Shown: positions 1 through 12,460, numbered from the stretch's first letter. The stretch is DNA of 64,000 bases from Ariolimax columbianus (GCA_036924085.1 JAVGWX010000004.1:9044416-9108415); one strand, 5' to 3'. Made by a program: numbers and translations. Notes: generated by a model not told the origin, from the sequence alone.

Positions 1-632
1 TGCTTACTGTCTCCTAATAGATTATTAGGTAACAAACCAGTAAGTGTATCAGCCAATGCTTACTGTCTCCTAATAGATTATTAGGTAACAAACCAGTAAG
101 TGTATCAGCCAATGCTTACTGTCTCCTAATAGATTATTAGGTAATAAACCAGTAAGTGTATCAGCCAATGCTTACTGTCTCCTAATAGATTATTAGGTAA
201 CAAACCAGTAAGTGTATCAGCCAATGCTTACTGTCTCCTAATAGATTATTAGGTAACAAACCAGTAAGTGTATCAGCCAATGCTTACTGTCTCCTAATAG
301 ATTATTAGGTAACAAACCAGTAAGTGTATCAGCCAATGCTTACTGTCTCCTAATAGATTATTAGGTAACAAACCAGTAAGTGTATCAGCCAATGCTTACT
401 GTCTCCTAATAGATTATTAGGTAACAAACCAGTAAGTGTATCAGCCAATGCTTACTGTCTCCTAATAGATTATTAGGTAACAAACCAGTAAGTGTATCAG
501 CCAATGCTTACTGTCTCCTAATAGATTATTAGGTAACAAACCAGTAAGTGTATCAGCCAATGCTTACTGTCTCCTAATAGAATATTAGGTAACAAACCAG
601 TAAGTGTATCAGCCAATGCTTACTGTCTCCTA
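1..632. repeat. 56-bp satellite with nested inverted repeat
   Basis: About 11.3 nearly identical units, cut by the left window edge. Each unit carries CCTAATA-gat-TATTAGG inside CTTACTG...CAGTAAG, so one strand can fold into a two-level hairpin. Confidence 0.97.
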
Positions 633-944
633 CCTGTGGTTCCAAATGCTAAAACTGCAAGTCTTTTAAGGAGGATCGATCAAATTCCGAGCTTCCGTTT
701 CTGATTGTTGGGAAAATGTTGTGGTAGAACAGAAACAGCTCCAGGCCATATGTAGAGACTGCTGTACAAACATGTGAGAACTCATCTGGCAGTTACCACA
801 CAGGCAGTCGTCATCATTGTCAAAACATGGCATGTGTTTCCACTGGAGGGGCTGGAACTGCGAATACATTTCGTTATTCCTTACACATTGTCTTGAACTT
901 CTTGGCAGTTGGGGTTTTATATTACCTTATCGTCTGACATCAAT
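633..944. other. Unique sequence, nothing recognised
   Basis: No exon, RNA or repeat was recognised. A 67-codon minus-strand open stretch has no supporting features. Confidence 0.6.
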
Positions 945-1400
945 AAAACTAATCTAGACATGTCTCTGGACAAACTAATCTCGATATTTTTCTGGACATA
1001 CTAATCTCGACATGTTTCTAGACAAACTAATCTCGACATGTCTCTGGACAAACTAATCTCGACATGTCTCTGGACAAACTAATATCGACATGTCCCTGGA
1101 CAAACTAATCTCGACATTTCTCTAACCCTCAAACTAATCTGGACATTTCTCTACCCCTCAAACTAATCTCGACATTTCTCTAACCTTCAAACTAATCTCG
1201 ACATTTCTCTACCCCTCAAACTAATCTCGACATTTCTCTACCCCTCAAACTAATCTCGACATTTCTCTAAGCCTCAAACTAATCTTGACATGTCTCTAGC
1301 CTTTTAACTAATCTCGACATTTCTGTAGCCTCAAACTATTCTCGACAGTTCTCTAGCCTCAAACTAATCTCGACATGTCTATAGCCCTCAAACTAGTTTC
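945..1400. repeat. 26-29 bp degenerate array
   Basis: Core AAACTAATCTCGACATGTCT, later AAACTAATCTCGACATTTCT with CTACCCCTC; about 16 copies. Confidence 0.9.
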
Positions 1401-1466
1401 ACTTCTGAACTCCGTGGTGTTCATATAATATAGCTACATTTATTTAATCGAGTTCATGACTTTCAC

Positions 1467-1546
1467 AGCCGCCATTTCAGAGCATTACGTGGGCCGCCCT
1501 TTCAGAGCATTACGTGAGCCGCCATTTCAGAGCATTACGTGAGCCA
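1467..1546. repeat. 25-bp array, 3 copies
   Basis: GCCATTTCAGAGCATTACGT repeats at 25-bp spacing. Confidence 0.9.
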
Positions 1547-1589
1547 CACGAAGCAGTGCTCCACTTAATAGCGCGTAGGACAACACAAG

Positions 1590-1985
1590 TTTAACTGTCT
1601 CCATATTTGAAACAGCCAAAATCTAAGCTGACAATAGAACTGTCTCCATATTTGAAAAAGCCAAAATCTAAGCTGACAATAGAACTGTCTCCATATTTGA
1701 AACAGCCAAAATCTAAGCTGACAATAGAACTGTCTCTATATTTGAAACAGCCAAAATCTAAGCTGACAATAGAACTGTCTCTATATTTGAAACAGCCAAA
1801 ATCTAAGCTGACAATAGAACTGTCTCTATATGTGAAACAGGCAACAACTAGACTGACAGTATAACTGTTCATTGATGTGAAACTCATAACCTCTAGGTTG
1901 ACATTATAACTGTCTCTAGAGGTGAAACAGCCAATCTCAAAGCTGACAATATAACTGTCTCTAGAGGTGAAACAGCCAAATATAT
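1590..1985. repeat. 45-bp array
   Basis: About 8-9 units with core ACTGTCTCTATATTTGAAAC, the last three diverged. Both strands are stop-free because 45 is a multiple of 3; this is not coding evidence. Confidence 0.95.
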
Positions 1986-2039
1986 TCTTATGTTAACCCA
2001 GCTGCTTTGTCTTTTTCTTACTTATAATTTCTTGTTCTC

Positions 2040-2153
2040 TGATGCCTATAATAGAGAGAGGGAGTAGGGGTGTAGAGTGAAGGGGCGTCGGGGGGGGGGG
2101 AGAGTTAAAAAGTAAGAGAGAGAAAGAAAGACAGAGTGAAGAGTGAGAAAGTA

Positions 2154-2187
<34 letters not shown>

Positions 2188-2340
2188 GGAGAGAGAAAGA
2201 GAGAGAGAGAGAGAAAAGAAAGAGTGAGGAGTGAGAAAGTAATATATATATATAGAGAGAGAGAGCGAGAGGGAGAGAGATAGAGAGAGAGAGAGAAAGA
2301 GAGAGAGGGAAAGAGAGAGAGAGAGAGAGAGAGAGAAGGA
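2040..2340. repeat. (GA)n, (TA)n and G-run low complexity
   Basis: Purine-rich GA tracts with two TA tracts (2153-2173, 2243-2252) and a run of G at about 2090-2100. Confidence 0.95.
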
Positions 2341-2461
2341 CAGTTATGTAAAGGGACTTGGGTTAGCTGTCACATGACCTATAATTAACATGGCCAAAAT
2401 TGTCTCCTTTTCTGTGTGTGTTGCGCGTTACCATGGCTACTCACTTGTGCTCTGTCTCTAG

Positions 2462-2651
2462 AAATATGTTGACAGTTCAATTTGTAGGATCACGTGACAT
2501 TCGCCAAAGAAAGCCTGCAGGCCTTAAAGTGGAATTTATGAACGTTATAGAAGTAGTAGACGAAGTTTCAAAAAGCAGTAAAAAAAAATTTTTACAAGAT
2601 CATTTAGATTTAATAATGGATTCGATCAATGGCTGCATACCCATCCTTTAA
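2462..2651 (+). CDS. Possible terminal exon of an unknown gene
   Basis: The acceptor-like CTCTGTCTCTAG is followed by 62 open codons (LTVQFVGSRDIRQRK...LDLIMDSINGCIPIL) and a TAA. AATAAA follows at 2664-2669, 12 bp after the stop. Composition is more protein-like than the neighbourhood, but no family is recognised and no partner exon was found. It could be chance. Confidence 0.2.
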
Positions 2652-3139
2652 TCTTGATAAATGAATAAAGAATGCATGCCATTCTGGACAAATCTAGTCG
2701 AGCCAACATTAGGGTACTCGGGCAATTGTGGACAACTTTTGTCTTTCGTTGGCAGCGAAATGTTCAGAAACAGCCTGTGTGATAAATAATTTATTCGGTG
2801 AGCGTACTACCAATTCTCTTTTTCCCACGTGTCGGAATCAACTTTGACATTTCGGAAACGTTTGTGCCGGCCCGTTGGTATGGCACCTTGTCGGGGAAAT
2901 TTACAGCATTATCGCTCGCCTGAAACCTGGAACAAGCTCATCTGAGTTTTCGAAATGCAGTAGGTCTAATCCAACAAGCAAACGTTCCACTATCGGAGGG
3001 GTAGCTGGCTTAAATAAGTGTAGCCTTGCGCCTTCATCATCATTAGTTTAGATAATATAATGTTATTGTCCGCTGAGTCCTCCCAAAATCTTGAGCTATT
3101 TATATTCTAAGTGCGTCCCGTTTACTGCTCGGATCATCA
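2652..3139. other. Unique sequence, nothing recognised
   Basis: Apart from the AATAAA at 2664 no feature was seen. Confidence 0.6.
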
Positions 3140-3503
3140 CTGACCGTTTGTTGTCTCTGAATTTTCTGGTTGACCGTTTGTTGTCTCTGAATGTTCTGGT
3201 TGACCGTTTGTTATCTCTGAATGTTCTGGTTGACCGTTTGTTGTCTCTCAATGTTCTGGTTGACCGTTTGTTGTCTCTCAATGTTCTGGTTGACCGTTTG
3301 TTGTCTCTGAATGTTCTGGTTGATCGTTTGTTGTCTATGAATGTTCTGGTTGATCGTTTGTTGTCTCTGAATGTTCTGGTTGACCGTTTGTTGTCTCTGA
3401 AAGTTCTAGTTGACCGTTTGTTGTCTCTTAATGTTCTGGTTGACCGTTTGTTGTCTGTGAGTATTCTGGTTGACCGTCTGTTGTCGGTGAATGTTCTGAC
3501 AGA
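3140..3503. repeat. 30-bp array, 12 copies
   Basis: Core TTCTGGTTGACCGTTTGTTG. Open in both directions because the period is divisible by 3. Confidence 0.96.
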
Positions 3504-4338
3504 CGAAAATTGACGACAATGAGTCCTTAGTGTCACTGATCAATAATATTGTTCACCGCTTCACACAAGCGATTCTGTTCTGCACTACATCATCTAGCAC
3601 CGTTGGCGCCTCCTATTTTTTGCTACTGGCAAATATGTCCTGCTATCAGTAAGAGAAGTAACTACCCTCTTCCCATAACTTGCCATAATGTGAAGGCTGT
3701 TACATGCCATGCATGCAACGATGTTGTCCTATGGTACCTTGGCTTCGCTCAACTTATCCTCATAATCTTCTTATGTGATAATCTTGTTTGTTGATTATCC
3801 AAGATTACCAAAATCGAAATTCCCATTATCTCTTTGTTTATTGATTGTACAAGATTACCAAAGGCGTTCCTTCACATACACCACACATTTATTCGATGCA
3901 TGAATTTTCTGATCGTTTTTAGCTAACGTTTTAAATCAAATATGGTGTATGTACTATGGTTTTAGATATACACATGTGCCATTGATTCTTTCCTCCATAA
4001 GCTTTCATACAATCCGTGTTATGTGCTGCATGTTGTGCTAACAGTATTCTAAACATTTCAAACACATTGGTTCGACACTCAGATAATTCACGGGTGTATT
4101 CTAGATCGTTACTTGTCGTCTTGATTAATGAAACATATAATAGTTTACTGAGTGGTTGCAGTTTACATGAAAAAAAACCCAATCTATTGAACTACGGGTT
4201 AAGGGCATAATAAGCACATTATTGATTGGCAATAGATGATCAGGGCCCGTCTGAAAGTTCTAACTGATTCTAAGAGGTTCGGAAGTGAAATTGTAAGTTC
4301 TGTATAGCGATGTGATATCCTAAAACACACTTGTGATT
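3504..4338. other. AT-rich unique sequence
   Basis: Only a short two-copy duplication (GATTATCCAAGATTACCAAA near 3792 and 3842). No gene recognised. Confidence 0.6.
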
Positions 4339-4672
4339 TCATGTGTATGTGTTGTCTTAGAGCAAAGTGCATGTGTTGTCTTAGAGCAAAGTGCATAAGC
4401 ATATGTGTTGTCTTAGAGCAAAGTGCATGTGTTGTCTTAGAGCAAAGTGCATATGTTGTCTTAGAGCAAAGTGCATGTGTTGTCTTAGAGCATAGTACAT
4501 GTGTTGTTTTAGAGCATAGTACATGTGTTGTCTTAAAGCAAAGTGCATGTGTTGTCTTAGAGCAAAGTGCATAAGCACATGTGTTGTCTTAAAGCATAGT
4601 ACATGTGTTGTCGTAGAGCATAGTACATGTGTTGTCTTAGAGCATAGTACATGTGTTATCTTAGAGCATAAC
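4339..4672. repeat. 24-bp array, ~13 copies
   Basis: Core GTGTTGTCTTAGAGCAAAGT, with a few 30-bp units that add AAGCAT. Confidence 0.95.
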
Positions 4673-5407
4673 GATATTTGAGCGAGGTATGGATGTAAAT
4701 ATTTGTTGTACCAAAAAAAAATATCAAAAGAGTGATATGTCCCACTATTTCAAAGCTTCCCATGTCATGCTCTACCTCATTGTTAAGCTCTTCTGTGCTT
4801 CTATGCTCGTCCTGTCCTTAAGAACAATGGTAATTAAGTATATTGCTTTACTTATATTCAATATATATAACTTTTGTTGTTTTGTTTCTCGTTCACTGAT
4901 TTAGTCCCGCTGTTTTAGAACATTTTGTTGGGTGTGAGTATGTCTTTGACGTTTCTGTCAGATGGTTCAGAATTGAGATTTCCGCAACCCGGATACTGTT
5001 CCAAACTTCAAGCCAACCCCATAACACCCGAGCATAAGGGATGCGGGAAACCAGCTTGCAAATGTCAAACTGTGTAGGGCACGGATAGCCAGACACAGAT
5101 ATTCGCAGATTAGAGTTACCGATACATCCTGGTTTATACGTCTCGTAGTCCCGGGGTATCGATGTCTCCAGATAATCTGCGATATTAACTGGCTGATACA
5201 AGTACATTCCCAAAGTGGTACACTTGCATATCATGGTTCTATTGTTGATTATTTGGACGGGAAAATAAACAATATATTGATGCTTGTCCGTCTATTACTG
5301 CTCTATTTATATGTTTGTTCTGTTTTTGGTTGGGGCTTTCTTTATTTGGTTGGAGTGCTAGTTCTTAACATTGAGACTTTCTACTCCATTCCGCTTCAAT
5401 ACGTCTC
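4673..5407. other. Unique sequence with a 113-codon minus open stretch
   Basis: The minus-strand stretch 4893-5234 starts with Met and has mixed composition, but matches no family I know and shows no splice or neighbour support. Confidence 0.5.
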
Positions 5408-5410
5408 ACG

Positions 5411-5446
<36 letters not shown>

Positions 5447-5510
5447 GAGTCTCGCTCTCTGATTCTCTCCAACTTTCTCTCACTATTTCTTTCTCTGTCT
5501 CTATGTATCC
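5408..5510. repeat. (TC)n microsatellite
   Basis: Pyrimidine-rich TC repeats. Confidence 0.9.
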
Positions 5511-5689
5511 CACTTTTCAAATTTCTCAGAAAAAACATTTGATGTCCACACTTGAACATTCCATCCATCTCAGCTCATCTTTCTCTGACCATTCATTTTA
5601 TAGACAAGTTTTTATTTCTCTCGATTGTTTGTCATTTTCCTATGGTCGAACATATTTTGTGTACAATGTGTACGCTGACTAGACCTGAC

Positions 5690-6835
5690 ATTTTATTGTG
5701 TGTACAATGTGAACGTTGATTAGACTTGAAATATTGAGTGTAAAATCTGTACGCAAACTAGACTTGACTTATCTTAGTGTGTAAAATGTGTACGCTGATA
5801 AGACATGACACATAGTGTGTAAAATATGTAAGCTGACTAAACTTCACATATCTTAGTGTGTAAAATGTGTACGCTGATAAGACATGACACATAGTGTGTA
5901 AAATGTGTACGCTGACTAGACTTCACATATCTTAGTGTGTAAAATGTATACGCTCATAAGACATGACACATAGTGTGTAAAATGTGTACGCTGACTAGAC
6001 TTCACATATCTTAGTGTGTAAAATGTATACGCTGATAAGACATGACACATAGTGTGTAAAATGTGAACGCTGAATAGACTTCACATATCTTAGTGTGTAA
6101 AATGTATACGCTGATAAGACATGACACATAGTGTGTAAAATGTGTACGCTGACTAGACTTCACATATCTTAGTGTGTAAAATGTATACGCTGATAAGACA
6201 TGACACATAGTGTGTAAAATGTGAACGCTGACTAGACTTCACATATCTTAGTGTGTAAAATGTATACGCTGATAAGACATGACACATAGTGTGTAAAATG
6301 TGAACGCTGACTAGACTTCACATATCTTAGTGTGTAAAATGTATACGCTGATAAGACATGACACATAGTGTGTAAAATGTGAACGCTGACTAGACTTCAC
6401 ATATCTTAGTGTGTAAAATGTATACGCTGATAAGACATGACACATAGTGTGTAAAATGTGAACGCTGACTAGACTTCACATATCTTAGTGTGTAAAATGT
6501 ATACGCTGATAAGACATGACACATAGTGTGTAAAATGTGAACGCTGACTAGACTTCACATATCTTAGTGTGTAAAATGTATACGCTGATAAGACATGACA
6601 CATAGTGTGTAAAATGTGAACGCTGACTAGACTTCACATATCTTAGTGTGTAAAATGTATACGCTGATAAGACATGACACATAGTGTGTAAAATGTGAAC
6701 GCTGACTAGACTTCACATATCTTAGTGTGTAAAATGTATACGCTGATAAGACATGACACATAGTGTGTAAAATGTGTACGCTGACTAGACTTCACATATC
6801 TTAGTGTGTAAAATGTGTACGCTGACTAGACTTGG
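5690..6835. repeat. 79-bp dimeric higher-order satellite
   Basis: Two related monomers of about 38 and 41 bp, both starting AGTGTGTAAAATGT, alternate. One continues ATACGCTGATAAGACATGAC, the other GAACGCTGACTAGACTTCAC. About 10 regular dimers follow a less ordered left edge. Confidence 0.95.
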
Positions 6836-7189
6836 CAAGTCATTTTGACATTGCCCTCTACCAATTCCCCCTCTCCTACCCCGAGCCTGAGGATGTAAAT
6901 ATCGCTTTCCAACGATTCATAGAAAATGTCATCATTTGCATGTCCGCACATGAGCGACAATCACAATATTTTGTTTGAGAAAACTACAGATCTTGGTCTA
7001 AGCATGTCACACGTAAGAGTATCAGGTGACACCATATCCAACAGATATGCATATCCTCCTTACCACGCCCCCACTTCCCTAACAAAATTGTGGCTGTTTG
7101 AGTTTGTTAGAAATTGAGGTTTTCATTTCGATGCCAATCACGTGCTAAAATGTCTTTCAAATTAAATTAGAGATAACCTGTCCTACATC
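6836..7189. other. Unique sequence
   Basis: Nothing recognised. Confidence 0.6.
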
Positions 7190-7425
7190 TGCCATGACAC
7201 TCAATGTCCTTAATCTGATATAACAGTCAATGGCCTCAATCTATCGTGTTACAAGTATGAACATCTAATGCCCTAAATCTGTCGTGTTACAAGTATGAAC
7301 ATCTAATGCCCTAAATCTGTCGTGTTACAAGTATGAACATCTAATGCCCTAAATCTGTCGTGTTACAAGTATGAACATCTAATGCCCTAAATCTGTCGTG
7401 TTACAAGTATGAACATTCAATGTTG
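7190..7425. repeat. 38-bp array, ~6 copies
   Basis: Core CTAATGCCCTAAATCTGTCG; the first copies are diverged. Confidence 0.93.
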
Positions 7426-7699
7426 TGCGGCTTGTAGTGCGGGTCTTGGTGAAAGTGTTTAGTTAAAGCGATTGATTCTATAGTGGGGACTTCTACCATT
7501 CTCCCGCCAATAACTTCCTCGTAGACACGATCCAGTCTGCTCAGATGGGATTGAGTATCTGACACAATTAGCGAGATCATTGAGACGTCGTACAATGGTG
7601 CCTCTAACACTTCATCCCCTGCGACAGACTCTTCTATATCATGGTGCTAGTATCAAAATGGGATGTGTTTCGAAGACGTCAAACACGTTTTCCGGCGCT

Positions 7700-8010
7700 G
7701 CGTGTCCGTGCACGGGTTCTCAAAGCAAAAACATGAATCCGGCATCTGGTCGGCTGGGTTCTTTATCCAAAGAATATTTTGGGATTATTCTGAACAATTT
7801 TGGTTTGTCTTTATACATCTCGCTACAGTACTCCTTCCGTCTTTCAAGTATATCTTTGCTCCCTGATATCAGATTATCATTTTTGTCGTTGATTGCTTGT
7901 AATGAAGGCTTGCATTCCCTCGTCAGTGTTCTAATTTCCCAGAATACTTCTCGATCCTCCCCTTGTTGTTGGAGATCTTCAATTTTGTTTATAGTCACCG
8001 TAGAGGATGC
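7700..8010 (-). mobile_element. LINE pre-RT fragment
   Basis: Minus strand encodes INKIEDLQQQGEDREVFWEI, then LTRECKPSLQAINDKN and SKDILERRKEYCSEMYKDK. It matches the 30950-31930 element in order and motif (VEDLQQQ, KDILKRRREYC). An open antisense stretch continues to 7401 but was not recognised as LINE. Confidence 0.7.
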
Positions 8011-8029
8011 TTTGAACCTACTGTAGTCT

Positions 8030-8165
8030 TATTTTTCTCATATTCTTCGTCTTCTTTTTCTTCTTATTTTTCTTCATCATCTTCTTCTTCGTCTTTTTCT
8101 GCATCTTCTTCTTCTTCATTTTCGTCTTCTTTATCTTATTATTATTTATTATTGTCATCGTAATT
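8030..8165. repeat. (TTC)n-like low complexity
   Basis: Imperfect TTC/TCT repeats next to the LINE pre-RT fragment. Confidence 0.9.
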
Positions 8166-8329
8166 ATTGCTGATGTTCCTGTTGCTATTATTATTACCAT
8201 CATCATCCTCAGTGTTCTGCGCCTTCTTGTCTTTCGCCATTGTTTATTATTATGTTTAGGCATGGCGACTATTCTCTGGATCAAGAGTGATGGAGAGTTC
8301 TTCAAGGATCTCAACTAGCTGTTCATGGA

Positions 8330-8760
8330 GGTTCTCTGTGGGCCCTCCCTCGTTCAGTCCGCAGTTCCCTGAGCGTATAGCAGTATTGTAGAATAGGTTC
8401 GCCTATCTGTCCTGCTTGTCCGTACGTACACTTGGGTGATAAGACCAATCTTTGGTCTGTATAAGTGTCTATAAAAAATGGTATGTCCTGTTCACATGCG
8501 GAACCGGATCACATACTGTGCTCGATCAAGGCAGTGTCTTGTTTTGTCGACTTTCTGTATATCTTGGATAACGTCTCTCTTTTCCATGAAGGTGATAGTA
8601 GGTTCCTTTTGTTTTCGTGTTGCTCCATCGTTTGTTAACATGTCTGCTGTGTCTAATTTCCCGGCATGCCACAGTGTGACGGCATCAACTGTAGCACTAA
8701 ACTTTTTTTGGCTTTTAGTTCGTGTTAGATACATTTTAGCTCCAACAGTTAATCCTTCTT
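8330..8760 (-). mobile_element. LINE RNase H end / zinc-knuckle fragment
   Basis: Minus strand: KLDTADMLTNDGAT (matches GNEKADMLANDGAT after the RNase H His), RDVIQDIQ, IRFRM-stop-TGHTIFYRHLYR (the RLRTGHNRL..HLY block) and a degenerate CTYGQAGQIGEPILQYC knuckle. Same protein region as the 55718-56744 element, strongly decayed. Confidence 0.65.
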
Positions 8761-8935
8761 GAGGCTTTGCAGAAGGGACAATTTAGCGGTAAGAAATGTG
8801 TAGTTAAATCTGTGAATACTTTATTCACAATGACAAGACAGTATACAGTACAAGTGAGGTAACATTTGCCTTGTCTCTTGTTTTCTATTTTATCAATTTT
8901 GTTTAACTAGTTTTACAGAGAAGTGCACTTTTCAT

Positions 8936-9026
8936 TTACAGCAGAGATTGAGATAGATAGATAAATAGATAGATCGATCGATAGAGAGAGAGAGAGAGAG
9001 AGAGAGAGCCATATATATATATATTT
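8936..9026. repeat. (GATA)n, (GA)n, (TA)n
   Basis: Compound microsatellite. Confidence 0.93.
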
Positions 9027-9129
9027 CATAGTGACAGCAACCTCAGAACCACACAGGATCAGTCAGGAATGACAGACGATGAAAACAACAGAAATATCCT
9101 GCAACACAAACACTCCTAAATGTAACTTG

Positions 9130-9275
9130 CTCTGCACAGACAGCCAACCCTATCATAGAGAAGCTAATCATGGAGGTCAACCGTATGATGGAGAGGCTAA
9201 TCACGGAGGTCAACCCTATAATGAAGAGGCAAATTATGGAGGTCAACAGTATGATAGAGAGTCTAATCGTTGATG
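9130..9275. repeat. ~30-bp array, 5 copies
   Basis: Core GGAGGTCAACCSTATRATGR; directly upstream of the LINE fragment at 9280. Confidence 0.85.
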
Positions 9276-9279
9276 TTAA

Positions 9280-9740
9280 CCCGTTCATGGCGTAATGGAA
9301 GGATTTCCTTTAAAACAAGCACCTTCATCTACAAGTCTTGCGTGGTTCCAGTCCGAAACCTGGACATTACTCGAACACGACATATCAAGACTAGAGGCCT
9401 TCCACATGCCAAACCAGCGATGTATCATGGGCATCCCATTGTATGACTACACGCGCAACATGGATATGTTGCTGTGGAAACTGCCCTCCGCTCAATCCCA
9501 GAAACACTTGACCGTCGCCGAGTTTATTTATCAGGTCATGACGTAGTGCTGGACAGAACACCCCGGCCTACCAGATACTTCACATGTCGCTCCTACACCG
9601 CCAGAGGACTTCACTCGACGGAAGCTGCAGGCGCGGAGAGCAAGTCCTCGCACAATATTGCTCCAGCAGATAGAAGCTTCCCCCTTTACTCTGGACGAGC
9701 CATGGAGCCGTGACGTAGCTGTGGACCACGCATGTGGTAA
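9280..9740 (+). mobile_element. LINE RT C-terminal fragment
   Basis: Plus strand: SETWTLLEHDISRLEAFHM and YDYTRNMDM, then after a frameshift ETALRSIPETLDRRR, and in a third frame TILLQQIEA...LDEPWSRDVAVD. These are the characteristic blocks downstream of a LINE RT catalytic domain. At least two frameshifts. Confidence 0.7.
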
Positions 9741-9832
9741 AGAGTATGATAAAGAGAATGATAAAGAGAATGACAAAGAGAATGATAAAAAGTATGATAA
9801 AGAGAATGATAAAGAGAAGGACAACAAAATAA
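9736..9832. repeat. 12-bp array
   Basis: GATAAAGAGAAT repeats, about 8 copies. Confidence 0.93.
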
Positions 9833-10055
9833 CAAAAAATAATGTACAGTTTAGCTGTACAACTTGATGTCAAAACTAAAATCGAAAGTTGATAAAATAC
9901 GCAATTTAAAAGAACATCATTAAAGTCGTTATCGCCTAATCCAGTCTACGGCGAGTGAACTGGGCGTAAGAAAAGTGCGCAAACAATTAGACGCTTGAAG
10001 TCAGTAGCTTGTTGACAAAACAGATAGTTCACGATGCCAAGCCTTGTTCTTTTCT

Positions 10056-10545
10056 TAACAATATTGGTGTGTCTGCAGGTGTGAGATGACAATATTGGTG
10101 TGTGTCTGCAGGTGTGAGATGACAATATTGGTGTGTCTGCAGGTGTGAGATGACAATATTGGTGTGTCTGCAGGTGTGAGATGACAATATTGGTGTGTCT
10201 GCAGGTGTGAGATGACAATATTGGTGTGGGTCTGCAGGTGTGAGATGACAATATTGGTGTGTCTGCAGGTGTGAGATGACAATATTGGTGTGGTTCTGCA
10301 GGTGTGAGATGACAATATTGGTGTGGGTCTGCAGGTGTGAGATGACAATATTGGTGTGTCTGCAGGTGTGAGATGACAATATTGGTGTGTCTGCAGGTGT
10401 GAGATGACAATATTGGTGTGTGTCTGCAGGTGTGAGATGACAATATTGGTGTGTCTGCAGGTGTGAGATGACAATATTGGTGTGGTTCTGCAGGTGTGAG
10501 ATGACAATATTGGTGTGTCTGCAGGTGTGAGATGACAATATTGGT
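10056..10545. repeat. 31-33 bp array, ~16 copies
   Basis: Core CTGCAGGTGTGAGATGACAA; units of 31-33 bp differ by TG or GT/GG insertions. All three minus frames are open, so apparent 180-208 codon frames are artefacts. Confidence 0.97.
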
Positions 10546-11282
10546 AGTTGTTGAATTCTCCACAGCATGCATGTGGACATTTCAAACAGACACGTGTCAT
10601 AAAGTCAGCATAAACATGCAACGGATAATTCTCTAAGACTACGAGATTACAAAAACAAAGGTCAGACAGCATAAGTAAGATAGAGAACTAGAGTCAAAGG
10701 TGTATAACGTCATGTATACGTGCCAACTTGGTGGACTTTCCATGGGGGTGTGACAGGGATGGGTGCTATTACCCCTCTGTCAGTAATTTAGACTGACAAG
10801 ATAACATCAGGGACAAACTGGACACGAGACCGTTTAGAAAAATTATTTCATGCAGACGATTAGAAGGTTAAAAAATAACAAGGCAAACAGCTTGCACACG
10901 TACCTCGTATGTGAATGCCCTAAATGATACAAGGGGCTTGTAAATAATACCAAAATAAATATAGTAGAAATAAAAGTAGGGAAGGTTTACAGAGCTTGCA
11001 GGTAATCCCATATTCAGCTTAGTGTAGATTTACAGAATTTGCAGGTTATCCCATATTTAGCTTAGAAAGACAGAAGGTCACCAAAATAGATAATTGATCT
11101 ATTTAGGAAGTTTGTTTACAGACGAAGGTAGAATCGCCAGGGAAATATTAACAAGAACTCATAAAGTAAATGCTAAGAAATACCAGCCATTATAAAGGCA
11201 TCCAGGCATCCACATTGACACAATAAAAGCACATTTAAACAAGTACTACAACAGCAGTTCTATGCTAATCTCCGCTTTCAGT
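10546..11282. other. AT-rich unique sequence
   Basis: Contains one two-copy duplication (GCAGGTAATCCCATATTCAG near 10999 and 11041). No gene recognised. Confidence 0.6.
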
Positions 11283-11565
11283 ATTAGATCTGGACCAAGA
11301 CACAAGGATGACAAATAGGAAAGGTCTGGACGCGGACCAAGACACAAGGATGACAAATAGGAAAGGTCTGGACGCGGACCAAGACACAAGGATGACAAAT
11401 AGGAAAGGTCTGGACGCGGACCAAGACATAAGGATGACAAATAGGAAAGGTCTGGACGCGGACCAAGACACAAGGATGACAAATAGGAAAGGTCTGGACG
11501 CGGACGAAGACATAAGGATGAAAGATAATAAAGGTCTGGACGCCAATCAAGACATAAGGAGGAAA
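11283..11565. repeat. 42-bp array, ~6.5 copies
   Basis: Core GGTCTGGACGCGGACCAAGA; divisible by 3, hence long open frames on both strands. Confidence 0.96.
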
Positions 11566-12460
11566 CATATGACAGGTGACGCTAGGGAAAAGTGACCAGT
11601 CAGAAGAAGGGAAGATAACACATAGATAACATACACAAAGTGGAAGCATGCGTGCTTGGTGTGTATGTAGACAGAGGAAATAGTTTGCATATTCAAGTAA
11701 AAGTGTCTACAAAATACTCTGACATGAGTTTATAACACCAAACAGCAGGGTTTTAGAGCAAGCACAAGACCAAGACAATGATGGATCGACATCACTTAAG
11801 AAACCATAAAAGGAGACATATTTAACTAACAGCGGCTGGAAATGTGACAACAGTTATTGATGTATGTGATTACATGAGATATAGAAAGAAATAGAGAGAG
11901 GGAAATATAAAGAGAGAGAGATAGGGCGGGGGTGGAGAAGAGATTAAGGAAACAGACTGAGGGAAAGGATCATGATTACTCAAGGAAGAGAGGGATGAAT
12001 GAGCTTGTTACTTAATGTTTGGGAGAAGAGCCCAAAGCCAACAGGCCTTGAACAGTTATGTGTATGACTAGCTGGAACGGTTCACTGAGGTGCGACTATG
12101 TCCGTTTCACAAAGTCTCAACGCACCGGCTTCGTAACACGCCGTGTCCAATTTGGCAGACACGGGTTTTTTGCTCGGTACGATCGAGAGCGTGCCTGCAT
12201 CCTGAGTTGCCACCAGTCATCTCGACTGACAGTTTTGCTACTGGTCCAAGGTAGCTCGGGACGAGAGAGTCAGGCTGGTGATCAGCGTGTTGTCTTGCTC
12301 CTAATAATCTAAGTACAGGACAAGTTACATATTTAAAACAAATCCGTTTGATAATGTCGGCATCCTCGCTAGCTATGGACAACTAACCGGTTGCTACTCA
12401 GTTCAACCGTCCCGTTAATGTCCACTAAGTCACTGTCTAGAAACGATTACATGTATCTGA
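11566..12460. other. Unique sequence
   Basis: A GA-rich patch at 11870-11940. Open stretches on both strands at 12058-12382 are not recognised. Confidence 0.55.

Noticed and set aside
1..632. CRISPR array
   Set aside because: Units are directly contiguous with no variable spacers, and the context is animal DNA.
1590..1985. CArG boxes (CCATATTTGA) as serum-response sites
   Set aside because: The motif does not end in GG, so it fails the CArG consensus; it recurs only because of the 45-bp array.
10056..10672. Three overlapping minus-strand open frames of 183-208 codons
   Set aside because: Produced by a 31-33 bp tandem array lacking stops in all frames.
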